64,000 nucleotides of DNA from Stomoxys calcitrans (taxonomy: Eukaryota > Arthropoda > Insecta > Diptera > Muscidae), in NCBI RefSeq assembly GCF_963082655.1, contig NC_081552.1:197578781-197642780 (forward strand). Reading direction: 5' to 3'. The first letter of the stretch is position 1. Every line of letters starts with the position of its first letter. Under the pieces are notes generated by a model. That model ran no database searches. It worked only from the letters and a program-made list of their open reading frames with translations, and was not told the origin of the DNA. The position numbers and the translations under genes are program-made. Shown here one piece after another: positions 42,850-52,744 of this stretch.

Positions 42850-43779
42850 TAAAGAGTGATTTGCTAAGAGCTTGATAACTTTTTTTTAAAAAAAACGCAT
42901 AAAATTTGCAAAATCTCATCGGTTCTTTATTTGAAACGTTAGATTGATCCATGACATTTACTTTTTGAAGATAATTTCATTTAAATGTTGACCGCGGCTG
43001 CGTCTTAGGTGGTCCATTCGGAAAGTCCAATTTTGGGCAACTTTTTCGAGCATTTCGGCCGGAATAGCCCGAATTTCTTCGGAAATGTTGTCTTCCAAAG
43101 CTGGAATAGTTGCTGGCTTATTTCTGTAGACTTTAGACTTGACGTAGCCCCACAAAAAATAGTCTAAAGGCGTCAAATCGCATGATCTTGGTGGCCAACT
43201 TACCGGTCCATTTCTTGAGATGAATTGTTCTCCGAAGTTTTCCCTCAAAATGGCCATAGAATCGCGAGCTGTGTGGCATGTAGCGCCATCTTGTTGAAAC
43301 CACATGTCAACCAAGTTCAGTTCTTCCATTTTTGGCAACAAAAAGTTTGTTAGCATCGAACGATAGCGATCGCCATTCACCGTAACGTTGCGTCCAACAG
43401 CATCTTTGAAAAAATACGGTCCAATGATTCCACCAGCGTACAAACCACACCAAACAGTGCATTTTTCGGGATGCATGGGCAGTTCTTGAACGGCTTCTGG
43501 TTGCTCTTCACTCCAAATGCGGCAATTTTGCTTATTTACGTAGCCATTCAACCAGAAATGAGCCTCATCGCTGAACAAAATTTGTCAAAATTTCGAACCG
43601 AACACTGATTTTGGTAATAAAATTCAATGATTTGCAAGCGTTGCTCGTTAGTAAGTCTATTCATGATGAAATGTCAAAGCATACTGAGCATCTTTCTCTT
43701 TGACACCATGTCTGAAATCCCACGTGATCTGTCAAATACTAATGCATGAAAATCCTAACCTCAAAAAAATCACCCTTTA
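42850..43779 (-). mobile_element. DD41D mariner element, internally deleted copy
   Basis: Left end TAAAGAGTGATTT (42850) and right end AAATCACCCTTTA (to 43779) form imperfect inverted ends at TA sites. The minus strand holds a transposase start MNRLTNEQRLQIIEFYYQN (about 43665-43609) fused after CSVRNF to the DEAHFWLNGY region, out of frame, so the gene is broken and its DNA-binding middle is missing. It is a non-autonomous deletion derivative in which the catalytic C-terminal part stays open (42958-43578). Confidence 0.85.
42958..43578 (-). CDS. Mariner DD41D transposase, catalytic C-terminal part
   Basis: A 206-residue open segment covers the DDE/D nuclease of a mariner-family transposase. 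It shows SDEAHFWLNGY (D4), WFQQDGATCHTA (D97) and RSCDLTPLDYFLWGY (D139). The second and third Asp are separated by 41 residues, the DD41D spacing known from the rosa group, against 34 in classical mariner. Full transposases of this group are about 340-350 residues; the helix-turn-helix N-terminal half is missing through an internal deletion upstream. The Met at 43578 is simply the first in the open stretch and not a natural start. Without DNA-binding domains it cannot act as a transposase. Sister copies at 19876 and 24950 are more decayed. Confidence 0.8.
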   Translation of the reverse strand: MFSDEAHFWLNGYVNKQNCRIWSEEQPEAVQELPMHPEKCTVWCGLYAGGIIGPYFFKDAVGRNVTVNGDRYRSMLTNFLLPKMEELNLVDMWFQQDGATCHTARDSMAILRENFGEQFISRNGPVSWPPRSCDLTPLDYFLWGYVKSKVYRNKPATIPALEDNISEEIRAIPAEMLEKVAQNWTFRMDHLRRSRGQHLNEIIFKK

Positions 43780-43784
43780 CTATC

Positions 43785-43830
43785 CGAACCGGACCCGCTC
43801 CGCTGCGCCTTCTTTAACTCTCTAATATAT
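43785..43830 (-). mobile_element. Family B terminal fragment
   Basis: CCGAACCGGACCCGCTCCGC, TGCGCCTTCTTTAACT is the same end as at 22378 and 57085-57118, but the CTAG tip is changed. Confidence 0.55.
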
Positions 43831-43854
43831 TTTTAGTGTGGGAACACTTCGCCC

Positions 43855-44110
43855 TAAATGTGAATATCGCATTCGTGCCATTGTAGCATATGTCCGTCTA
43901 TGACACTGAACCTCTGCGTTCGAATCCTGCTGAAAACATTGGACAAAATTTAAAGCAGTCTCTTAATGCTGGCGACATTTGCGAGGTACCAAAGAGGTGT
44001 CTCAGTGTGACACGCGGTTCGGACTCGGCTTTAAAAAAAGGTCCCTTATCATTAAGTTTAAACTGGAATCGGGGAGCACTCATTGATGTGTGAGAAGTGT
44101 GCCGAACGAA
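43855..44110 (+). mobile_element. tRNA-derived SINE, copy 5
   Basis: The plus strand has GCATATGTCCGTCTATGACA and a B box GCGTTCGAATCC, then the body (GCGACATTTGCGAGGTACCA, GACACGCGGTTCGGACTCGG). The first part of the head is worn. Confidence 0.7.
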
Positions 44111-44114
44111 TTGC

Positions 44115-45524
44115 ATCGATATTAGGGTATTGAGAAGTGCCTTTTAGGGGAACGATGGTATCTCAGAAGCTTCGACCCTAATATGGACATCAAATTCCTG
44201 CTACACTCCCAAATACCTTAAATTTGAGCCCCATATTGCCATGGTAGGTAAACAATAATCGTTTGGAGGTTGTTTTGGAGCTGGGACGGTGCCTGGTACT
44301 TTGCCCTGGAAAAAGATATCAAATTCGTTCTTTACTCCCAAATACAGTTCATTTGAGCTCCATATTGCCACAGTGGGATATGGAGCTCAGTTTAGGGGGT
44401 GCTTTAGGACGTATCCCCAAACACTTGGCTCCAAAATTGGATATCAAATTTGTTTTCTACTCATTTGAGTCCCATATTGCCATAATGGGCCAAATAACCC
44501 ATTTGACATATTTTTAGGAGGAAAAGCACCACCTTGACTTAATCGCAAATTTTAATGTCATATTTTGAATCTACTCCAAAATACTTTTCAAATGAGTCCC
44601 ATATAGACATGGTCGCCTAATATGCCCATTTGGAGGTACTTGGGGGTGGGGCGACCTCCCATTACTTGGACCTAATTTTTTATACCAGATTTTTGTAACC
44701 TATTGTCTTATACTTTTCATTTGAGACCCATATTGACATGAACGTCGAATATATTTGTTTAGAGGAGTTTTTGGGTTGGGGAGGCCTGCTGGGTACTTGG
44801 ACCCAAATTTTAGTACGATATTCGTTTTCTAGTCTCCATTACCTTTTATTTGATACCCATATTATACCTATCGGTCCACTTTTGATATTGGATGGCGTTG
44901 TTGGGATGAGAGGAAGGACCGCCCCCATCTGATATCTTAAAATTATAAAGCCTATTTTTCTTTCCATACAAACTTACACAATCTGTGAAAATTTTAAGAA
45001 AACCGGTTTAGCCGTTTTTGATTCTACGGAACAAACAAAAAACCGAGTCCCATGCAGTCATGATGGATCATATGCCCACTTAGGGCGTTTTTGAGGGGTT
45101 TGGTGACCCCTTGTACTTCGATCTGATTTTGTACGGCAGATTCGTAATCTACTCCCAAATACCTTTCATTTGAGGCCCATATTGACATGAACGTCCAATA
45201 TGTCTGTTTGGGGGGAATTTTGGGGTTGGCGCGGCCCGACTGGTACTTAGACCCAAATTTGAATACCATATTTGTATTCTATTTTCCAATACCTTTCATT
45301 TAATACCCATATTGTCCCGATCGGTCTACTTTTTTTTAGGAAACGGGGGAGGGGTCCGCCCACTACCGTAGTCAATAAATTATAAAGCCGTGTTCTCCTT
45401 ACTGACAATATTGCCAATCTACTCCCGAACACCTTGTATTTGAGTCCCATATTGTCATGATCATCCAAAAAACCTATTATAGGGGGTTTTGGGGTTAGGG
45501 CGACCACCCCGTTATTTGAACCCA
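44115..45524 (-). mobile_element. Family B (Helitron-like) tandem units
   Basis: About nine units of CCCATATTGCCATGGTAGGT, then GTTTTGGGGTTGGGGAGGCC, GTACTTGGACCCAAATTTTA, TTCGTTTTCTAGTCTCC and ACCTTTCATTTGAGACC. Around 44990-45045 lies TTAGCCGTTTTTGATTCTAC, GGAACAAACAAAAAACCG, which is the reversed TC-side end, so two elements probably abut here. No coding frame is shared between the units. Confidence 0.65.
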
Positions 45525-46545
45525 ATTTTTATACCCTCCACCATAGGATGGGGGTATACTAATTTTGTCCGTTTGAAATTTTGCTCAAATATTTCTTATT
45601 AGTGTGGGTCAGGTGGGCTATATCGGTCCACGTTTTGATATAGCTGCCATATAAACCGATCAGGGATCTTGACTTCTTGAGCCTCTAGAGGGCAAAATTC
45701 TTACCCGATTTGGCTGAAATTTTGCATGAGGTGTTTTGTTATGACCTTCAACAACTGAACTAAGAATAGTTGAAATCGGTCCATAACCTGATATAGCTGC
45801 TATATAAACCGATCTGGGGTCTAGACTTCTTGAGCCACTAGAGGGCGCAATCATTATCCGATTTGGCTGAAATTTTGCATGAGGTGTTTTACTATGACTT
45901 TGAACAACTGTGCGAAGAATAGTTCAAATCGGTCCATAACCTGATATAGCTGCCATATAAACCGATCCAGGGTCTTGACATCGTGAGCCTCTACAGGGAG
46001 CAATTCCAATCAGATTTGGCTGTTATATTGCGTGATGTTTTTTTTATGACTTCCAAGAACTGTATTAAGAATAGTTCAAATCGGTCCATAACCTAATATA
46101 GCTGTCATATAAACCGATCTGGGATCTTGACTTTTTGAGCCACTAGAGGACGCAACTATTATCCGATTTAGCTGAAATTTTGTACAACGGTTTCTCTCAT
46201 GACCTTTTACATATGTGTCGATATTGGTATGAATCGGTTTATAGCCTAATGCAGCTCCCCTCAAACCTTTCTCCCTATTTTTCTCTTCAGCCCCTCAAGT
46301 GCCCAATTCTTGCTAGATTTGTATGAGATTTTATACAATGACTTCTACTATGGTCCCCAATATTCAGTTCAATTATTGTCCGAAATGAAAAATAACTTGA
46401 TATTGTTCCAATAACATAGCAATCATTTTCTTTTATCCTTTGTTTGCCTAAAAAGAGATACCGTGGCAAGAGATCGACAAATGCGATCCATGGTGGAGGG
46501 TATATATGATTCGGCCCGGCCAAACTTAGCACGCGTTTGCTTGTT
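45525..46545 (-). mobile_element. Complete family A element nested in family B
   Basis: Left ATACCCTCCACCATAGGATG, but the core and microsatellite are missing (deleted between CTAATTTTGTCCG and TTGAAATTTTGCTC). Five units follow; right end ATCCATGGTGGAGGGTATAT, TTCGGCCCGGCCAAACTTAG. Family B sequence lies on both sides, and AATTT occurs at both junctions, a possible 5-bp duplication or chance. Confidence 0.8.
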
Positions 46546-46770
46546 AATTTGAAATTCGTACTCTACTCCTGAAAACCTCTCATTTGAGTCGCATATTGTC
46601 CCGATCGGTCCACATTTATTTTTGGGTAGTACTTTTATGATTAGGGGGAGGGTCCGCCCCCTTCCGATATCGAAAAAATTATATAGCCTATGCGAAAATT
46701 TCAAGGCAATCGGTTCAGCCGTTTTTGAGTCTATACGGAACAAACAAACAAACCGACAATCAAACAAACA
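46546..46770 (-). mobile_element. Family B, TC-side end
   Basis: On the minus strand this reads TTTGTGTTTGTTTGTTTGAT, then TTCCGTATAGACTCAAAAAC and GGCTGAACCGATTGCC, GAAATTTTCGCAT, the same start region as at 57120 and 63535. Confidence 0.65.
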
Positions 46771-46945
46771 AACACAAATTCAAATATGGTCCGATTTGGC
46801 CCTTTCAAGACCTAACCGGCGTGCATCAAAAAGACGTATCTGTGCCAAATTTCAGCTCAAGATGGACTGACGGACGGACGGAGAGACACACGCACATCCT
46901 TCAATTGTCTTTGATTATAGCCTATGGTGGTGGATATAAAAATCA
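46771..46945 (+). repeat. Family A microsatellite end, truncated
   Basis: CAAATATGGTCCGATTTGGC, AAATTTCAGCTCAAGATGGA, GACGGACGGACGGAGAGACA and CCTATGGTGGTGGATATAAA. The core between them is largely deleted. Confidence 0.65.
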
Positions 46946-47145
46946 CTGAAGTTTTGTCTTTAGAAAAAAATGTCATTCAAATTTTGTCTTTAGAACCAAT
47001 TTCATTAAAATTGTAACTTAAGAACAAATTTCATTGAATTTTGTCTTTAGAGAAAATGCAATTGAAATTTTGTCTTTAGAAAAAATTTCATTAAAAAATT
47101 GTTTTAAAATAAAGTTTCATTGAAATTTTTCCCTCTTACAAAACA
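46946..47145. repeat. Minisatellite, unit about 35-40 bp
   Basis: Five to six imperfect repeats of GAAATTTTGTCTTTAGAAAA, AAATTTCATT. No coding meaning. Confidence 0.75.
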
Positions 47146-47854
47146 AAAATAACTACGTCCCTGGCTTCCATACATATCTGTTATCCCATATGAGATTTTA
47201 CTACTTTGGTAGCCTCTAGACTGGTATGACCTATACAAAATTTAGAACGAAATGTTCTACATCGATCAGTAAATCTGTAAAAACGATATATGATCAGATT
47301 TATCATCCATTTGGTACAGTCTTGCATTTGCTAAAAACAAGTTTGGATGGGAAAATGCAGAGTATTCTATTTTACCTTACATTACTTGTTTTACATGAAA
47401 TCATAGCTGTTGCTTCGAGTCATTACAACTTCTATATGGACCTTCATAAACTGTTAGGAAAATAGAGCAACAATTATTGAGAACATTTTGCTTGATCTAA
47501 CCATTTATGCTAATGCTTTCGAAAACTACTGTTGTAACTACAACCAAAGCAAGAATAGAGCATAAATGAGTCTGCCAAAGTTTTGGATATTGCTTGTTTT
47601 GTTTTTAGGTATTTTGCATATTTTGCTGTAATATTTTGTGCAAATATACATAAAAAGTTTCTTTAAATTAAGCAAATTCCTTGTAATCAGTATGGAAAAT
47701 ATAAATTTGGCTTTCATGTTCTCCATTCAACGCAGCACAAAATGTGGTGAAGGAAACTACAATAGAGTGGGTCCTAAAGGGAATCGTCTATTATATAAAA
47801 ATTAAATTGTTGCGCTTTGTTTGTTTGTCTATGCAAAACGCTTATTTGAGCCGT
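47146..47854. other. Unassigned stretch
   Basis: Frames at 47226-47465 (plus) and 47538-47726 (minus) show no recognised family. Otherwise AT-rich DNA. Confidence 0.3.
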
Positions 47855-50790
47855 TGAATGGAGGGGACGCTCTGCTGTCTGCTACTGAAACCTCGACTGG
47901 TGGAGCGGCTGCTGGTGGTATCAGGCCGTAGCATATGGTCTGCTACTGAAACCTCGACTGGTGGAACGGCTGCTGCAGGGTCCACTAGCCGGCAGACGAC
48001 AGGTCATCAGGGTTTTTTTTTTGACGAAGACACCTGGTTCGAGTCTTAAAGACAAGGTCGAAACTATTCTTTCCTCGCATGTCTCTAATTTACCTAGGCC
48101 ATAGGCCTTCGACGGCAAACCAACACGCTCTTAAAGAGGTTGCAATAATAGAAGACGCATCGCTCTCAGGTTAATTGAGAGGCCTGGTGCGAATGATCCT
48201 AAGACTCTCACTAATCGGCAGAGAGACTCCCTAAATTGGGCTCGGGGATTCGCTGCACAGGCTACCCCAAAGACTACACGTCTACACTCGAAAACAGCAC
48301 CGCAGTCAGCCAAAAGGCTGCGGTCACCTGGAGTGCATCCCATGCCTAAAAGAACAAGGCAGAACAATAGTAAGAAAGATCCCAGAACCTTTGCTAATGT
48401 TGCTAGGGACAGTTTGGTGATGACAGTTGTCGACAAAAGAGAAGAACAGGACTGTATTGCAAATTGCAAATTTTGCCCATTAACGTTCCGCTAAGGAACA
48501 GGGGCAAATTTCTCACATATCAATGAGGGCAGTCCGATTCAAATTTTAGCTCAATGATAAGGCGCCTCCTTTTTATAGCCGAGTCCGAACGGTGTGCCGA
48601 TGCACGATATCTCTTTGGAGAAAAGTTTTGCATGGCATAGTACCTCACAAATGTTGGGAGCATTAGGAGGGGAAAACCACCGCTGAAAATTTTTTCTGAT
48701 GGTCCCGCCAGGATTCGAACCCAGGCGTTCAGCGTCATAGGCGGACATGCTAACCACTACGCTACGGTGGCCTCCTAGGAATAATTGGGTTGGGATAGTC
48801 AATGGACTGTCGTCAGTGTACACCGATGTGAGGAACTATAGACCACATCGCTAAAGTCTGGCGGATTGCAAAAGACTGAAAATCCCCCTGCCATAATCGT
48901 GACAGGAGGGGATGGTATCGAAACGGGACCAGATAAGCCCTGTGTGGGTGGGTCATCCAGTTGGACTGGGCTAAAGGTGTGCGCCAGCGGGGAAGCAAGG
49001 TAATCAAAAAGTACTTTGACAGCAGCAGCCAGTGAAGCTTTTAAGGAGGAATCGTGTACACGGCAAGTGTCCAGTGTCCTGAGGAGGAGTGGTTCCACTA
49101 CTTTCTCACCTGCTACTGGATGCATACGGAAGCTCATCTTGCCAAGATCTAATGAATCTTGTGAGGATGAACTCCTGGCGGAATCAGAAGACGAGGCTAA
49201 CACAATAGTGGTGGTAGTTCTGAATCCTGACTATGGTCCGGTTTCTAGAGATAAATCTCCACCAGTGTAAGGCCGGCGGCACTAAAGGTCCTCCTGATGG
49301 TAGGGGAATTTGATGTGGTTCTTATCCAGGAACCATGGGTGTGTGGAGGAATGGTTCATGGACTATTCCGGGATTTAAACTACTCAAGGGTACGGGAAAT
49401 GGGAGACACAGAGCCTGTATTCTTGCCAAGAGTAGTCTAAATGTTTTTCTTCTTCCGTCGCTAAGCACTGACATTAATAAGGCTGAGCTAAGAAATTATA
49501 AGGGCGTGCTGAGAAAGGCTCAGAAAAAACCCTGGGTAGAATTCTGCAGGTCCGTGGAGGACACACCTGAGGCCCCTTGAATAAAGAAGATTCTGTCCCC
49601 GAGACCTATTACGGTGGGGTATATTCAGAAGTCAGAGAATGTATAGACAATATCTAGTAAGGGAACACTAGAACTAATCGTTGATAAGTATTTCCCGGGA
49701 AATTCTCCAACGGAGAACATGGTGCCAGAAGTGATTGTCACTGGTATGCATTCGTCGGAGGTTATTAGAAAAATTGTGTCTGAGCCGAAAATCTTTTGGG
49801 CGATAAGAAGTTTCGACTCCTTTAAGTCGCCAGGCTCTGTTGTTGTATCACCGGTTGAATAACAAGCTGTGTCTGGTAGAGTGTTTCCTTGGTTAAGGAG
49901 TAAATACTCTGCTTATATCACCACGTCATATATACCTGTAGGATGGAGGGACACGAATGTCATTTTCATTCCGAAATCAGAAAAACCCTACCACACGAAT
50001 CGAGAGATTTTCGTCCTATAAGTCTGTCATCCTTTATGTAAAAGACTCTTGAGAGGTGGAAAGAAAGTTCCTTTGAGATCGCCTGTCGCGGCAACAGCAT
50101 GCATATAGTAAAGGCAAATCCACTAAAACAGTCCCTCACGACCTAGTCGGCAACATAGAGGATTATCTCGCTGTCAAGGAATATTCAATGGTAGATTTCT
50201 TGACATTGAAGGTGCTTTTAATAAAGTAAATCTGATGTCAATCATGAAGGAGATGGAGTTTCTAGACATCACCTCTACCATAAGAAAGTTTATTATTAAC
50301 TTACTAAAAGATGCACTACGGCAGGCTTGGGATCAGTGGATCATAAAAAATGGGTCAGCAGAGGAACACCTCCTTGTTTGTGCACTTTGGAGTAGACCGC
50401 GTGTTATGAACTGGGTATATATTGCAGTTGCCGGACCTATAATGCTATATGGTGTTGTGGTCTGGTGGACAACGCTTCAAAAGTCCACCTATTGTTCAAT
50501 TGTCAACCGGATCCAAAGAATGGCTTGTTTGTGCATCACAGCCGCACTGAGGACGACACCATCTGATGCACTGTATTTAATGCTACACCCTATGCCTCTG
50601 GACATTGTGGCTAGGCAAATTGCTGCGATTAAGAGAGCTTGCTCTTTGATCATGTTGCGGCTACGGACACTGTTATATAGAAGGCATTTTCCTTCTTGTG
50701 TTCCTGTGGTATCACAATGGACGAGAGCGTCTAAATGAGTTTGAAGGCAAACTGCTACCTAAACCTAACCCAATATTGCCACTTAAACCT
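47855..50790 (+). pseudogene. Second LINE (ORF1-endonuclease-RT), decayed and split by a SINE
   Basis: Plus-strand order: an ORF1-like part (about 47860-48445; PKRTRQNNSKKDPRTFANVA and DSLVMTVVDKRE) containing a direct repeat of CTACTGAAACCTCGACTGGT (47879, 47940); SINE insertion; then 48776-49270, worn. An endonuclease start FDVVLIQEPWVCGGM (about 49308) shows the QEPW motif of APE-type endonucleases. Then KAELRNYKGVLRKAQKKPW (49480), TGMHSSEVI and FWAIRSFDSFKSPGS (49740-49840), HDLVGNIEDYLAVKEYSMVD and FLDIEGAFNKVNLMSIMKEM (50135-50255). From there the sequence jumps to MNWVYIAVAGPIMLYGVVVW (50408) and NRIQRMACLCITAALRTTPS, so the palm with the catalytic YADD box is deleted. The tail ends CCTAAACCTAACCTAACATT near 50800. 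Class: Jockey/LOA/R1-like; no RNase H seen. Confidence 0.75.
48455..48775 (-). mobile_element. tRNA-derived SINE, copy 6 (most complete)
   Basis: The minus strand starts GGAGGCCACCGTAGCGTAGT and GGTTAGCATG (A-box region), runs through CTGAACGCCTGGGTTCGAATCC (B box), then the body GAGGTACTATGCCATGCAAA and GTTCGGACTCGGCTATAAAA, and a tail with a GCAAATTTGCAATTTGC-type repeat. About 320 bp. Inserted in the ORF1 part of the LINE, hence younger. Confidence 0.85.
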
Positions 50791-52060
50791 AACCTAACAT
50801 TATATTGAAGGTCAAACAAGAAATCGTTGTGCAAAATTTCAGCCAAATTGGATAAGAATTTCTGTTTCTAGAGGCTCAAGAAGTATCATCGGGTGATCGG
50901 TTTATATTGAAGCTATATCAGGTTGTTTTCGAACCGAACACTGATTTTGGTAATAAAATTCAATGATTTGCAAGCGTTGCTCGTTAGTAAGTCTATTCAT
51001 GATGAAATGTCAAAGCATACTGAGCATCTTTCTCTTTGACACCATGTCTGAAATCCCACGTGATCTGTCAAATACTAATGCATGAAAATCCTAACCTCAA
51101 AAAAATCACTCTTTATTTGCGTCCTCTTGCGGCTCAAGGTCGGTTTATATGGAGAGCTATATCAGGTTATGAATCGATTTAGACCATACTTGGCAAAATT
51201 GTTGAAGGTTAAACCAAAACATTTCTTGCAAAATGTCAACCAAATCGGATAATAATTGCGCCCTCTAGCGGCTCAAGAACTCAAGATCCGAGATCGGTTT
51301 ATATGGAGAGCCATATCAGGTTATGAACCGATTTGTACCATACTTGGCATGGTTGATGGAAGCCAAAATAATACACTTGGTGTAAAATTTCAGCCAAATC
51401 GAAGGCTCAAGATGTCAAGTTACGAGATCGGATTATATGGAAGCTATATCAGGTTATGAATCTAATTGAGCCATACTTAACACAGATGTTGAAGGTCAAA
51501 CCAAAACACTTCGTGCAAAATTTCATCCAAATCGAGTAAGAACTGCGTCCTCTAGCGGCTCAAGATCCGAGATCGGTTCGTATGGAGAGCTATAACAGGT
51601 TATGAACCGATTTAGACCATACTTGGCAAAGATTTTGGTCAAAACGAAACACTTGGTGCAAAATTTCAGCCAAATCGAATAACGATGGCGCCCTCTAGTG
51701 GCTCAAGATCCGAGATCGGTTCGTATGGAGAGCTTAACAGGTTATGAACCGATTTAGACCATACTTGGCAAAGATTTTGGAAGTCAAAACAAAACACTTG
51801 GTGCAAAATTTCAGCCAAATCGAATGAGACTTGCGCCATCTAGAGGCTCCAGATGTCAAAATCCCATATCGTTTTATATGGCAGCTATACCAAAACATGG
51901 ACCGGTTTGGCCCGTTTACAATACCAACTGACCTGCACTAATCGGAAATATTAGTGCAAAACCTTAAGCACCTAGCCTTACTCGTTTGAAAGTTGGCGCG
52001 CTTTCGACAGACAGATGGACGGCCGGACATGGCTAAAATGAGTGAGAAAAGCAAGACAAT
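50791..52060 (+). mobile_element. Family A element, 3' part
   Basis: Six units of CAAAATTTCAGCCAAATCGA, GCGCCCTCTAGCGGCTCAAG and GATCGGTTTATATGGAGAGC, then a short microsatellite CGACAGACAGATGGACGGCC and GGACATGGCTAAAATGAG. Interrupted by a mariner end fragment at 50928-51115. Two adjacent units (about 51540-51800) are nearly identical, a local duplication. Confidence 0.7.
50928..51115 (-). mobile_element. DD41D mariner terminal fragment
   Basis: 188 bp identical, with one mismatch visible (CACTCTT against CACCCTT), to 43592-43779, including the transposase start MNRLTNEQRLQIIEFYYQ and the terminal inverted repeat. Its left edge lies near the internal-deletion junction of the longer copy. 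Confidence 0.9.
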
Positions 52061-52089
52061 TCTGTTTAAAAACGGAAGGAGATAACTAT

Positions 52090-52445
52090 TTGAAATGGGT
52101 CAAGCTGGGGTGTTAACGAGATCATGGCCCTAGGTGGTCCGGCGCCTCAAGGCGGGCCACCTTCGCATTTCGAAACGTTGTTCGAGCTGCCAAATCTTCA
52201 TTTGTGGTCCGATTTTCAAAATTCTGTGGAGGCTACAAATATTGTTAGGTGTAAAAACATATTTGCATGGGTTTTTGGAATAATAAACACATGTACTTCA
52301 ATGGGTGATCTGGGCTGTGGAATTTGAGAACTCAAGGGGTCTTTGCAATAAAAAATTGCCCATTATGAAGCACATATTGCACCCGTTTAAGTTATATTTT
52401 TTTTAATTCGTTTTTTTTTTTCGATTTTCTCCCACTGTGCAACTC
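52090..52445 (-). repeat. Repeat family C
   Basis: The minus strand begins GTTGCACAGTGGGAGAAAAT followed by A runs, then CCACAGAATTTTGAAAATCG, GACCACAAATGAAGATTTGG and GAAGGTGGCCCGCCTTGAGG. Part of it recurs at 31025, and the first 20 bases recur at 32492. CACAGTGG-type ends occur in hAT elements, but no target duplication was found. Confidence 0.4.
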
Positions 52446-52744
52446 TAGCTTATATTGTTTGTGCTTCAGCAAAGTCTTTTAGCTTTATTCCGTTATCTGA
52501 AGATCTCCTGTGATAGTAAAACTTTACAATTGTTGGACCAAGGATATTCTCGCATTCTATTGTTGCAATATAATCGTTCACACCATGATTTTAATGTAAT
52601 GGCTGGGGCAGCGCTTATATGTTTTCTCTGGGTGTTAGTAGAATGTTTCCTTGGTCTGTTTGGCTTTATCTTCTGTCGGTGCATGGACACAAATGATGTA
52701 AAACAATTTGACATTTATGCAAATTAAGTCTGGCCTCTTTTCCG
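52446..52744. other. Unassigned stretch
   Basis: A 90-codon plus frame (52455-52727) has a hydrophobic segment AALICFLWVLVECFLGLFGF but no known family or splice support; probably chance. Confidence 0.3.

Noticed and set aside
42958..43578. Functional transposase gene
   Set aside because: The open segment covers only the catalytic half; the N-terminal part upstream is out of frame and the DNA-binding middle is deleted.
48700..48775. Possible tRNA gene (A and B boxes, GGTTCGAATCC)
   Set aside because: It is the head of a SINE: the sequence continues into the shared SINE body, and the acceptor stem does not close.
52455..52727. Small membrane protein gene
   Set aside because: One hydrophobic stretch in a 90-codon frame, without splice sites, codon bias or family resemblance.
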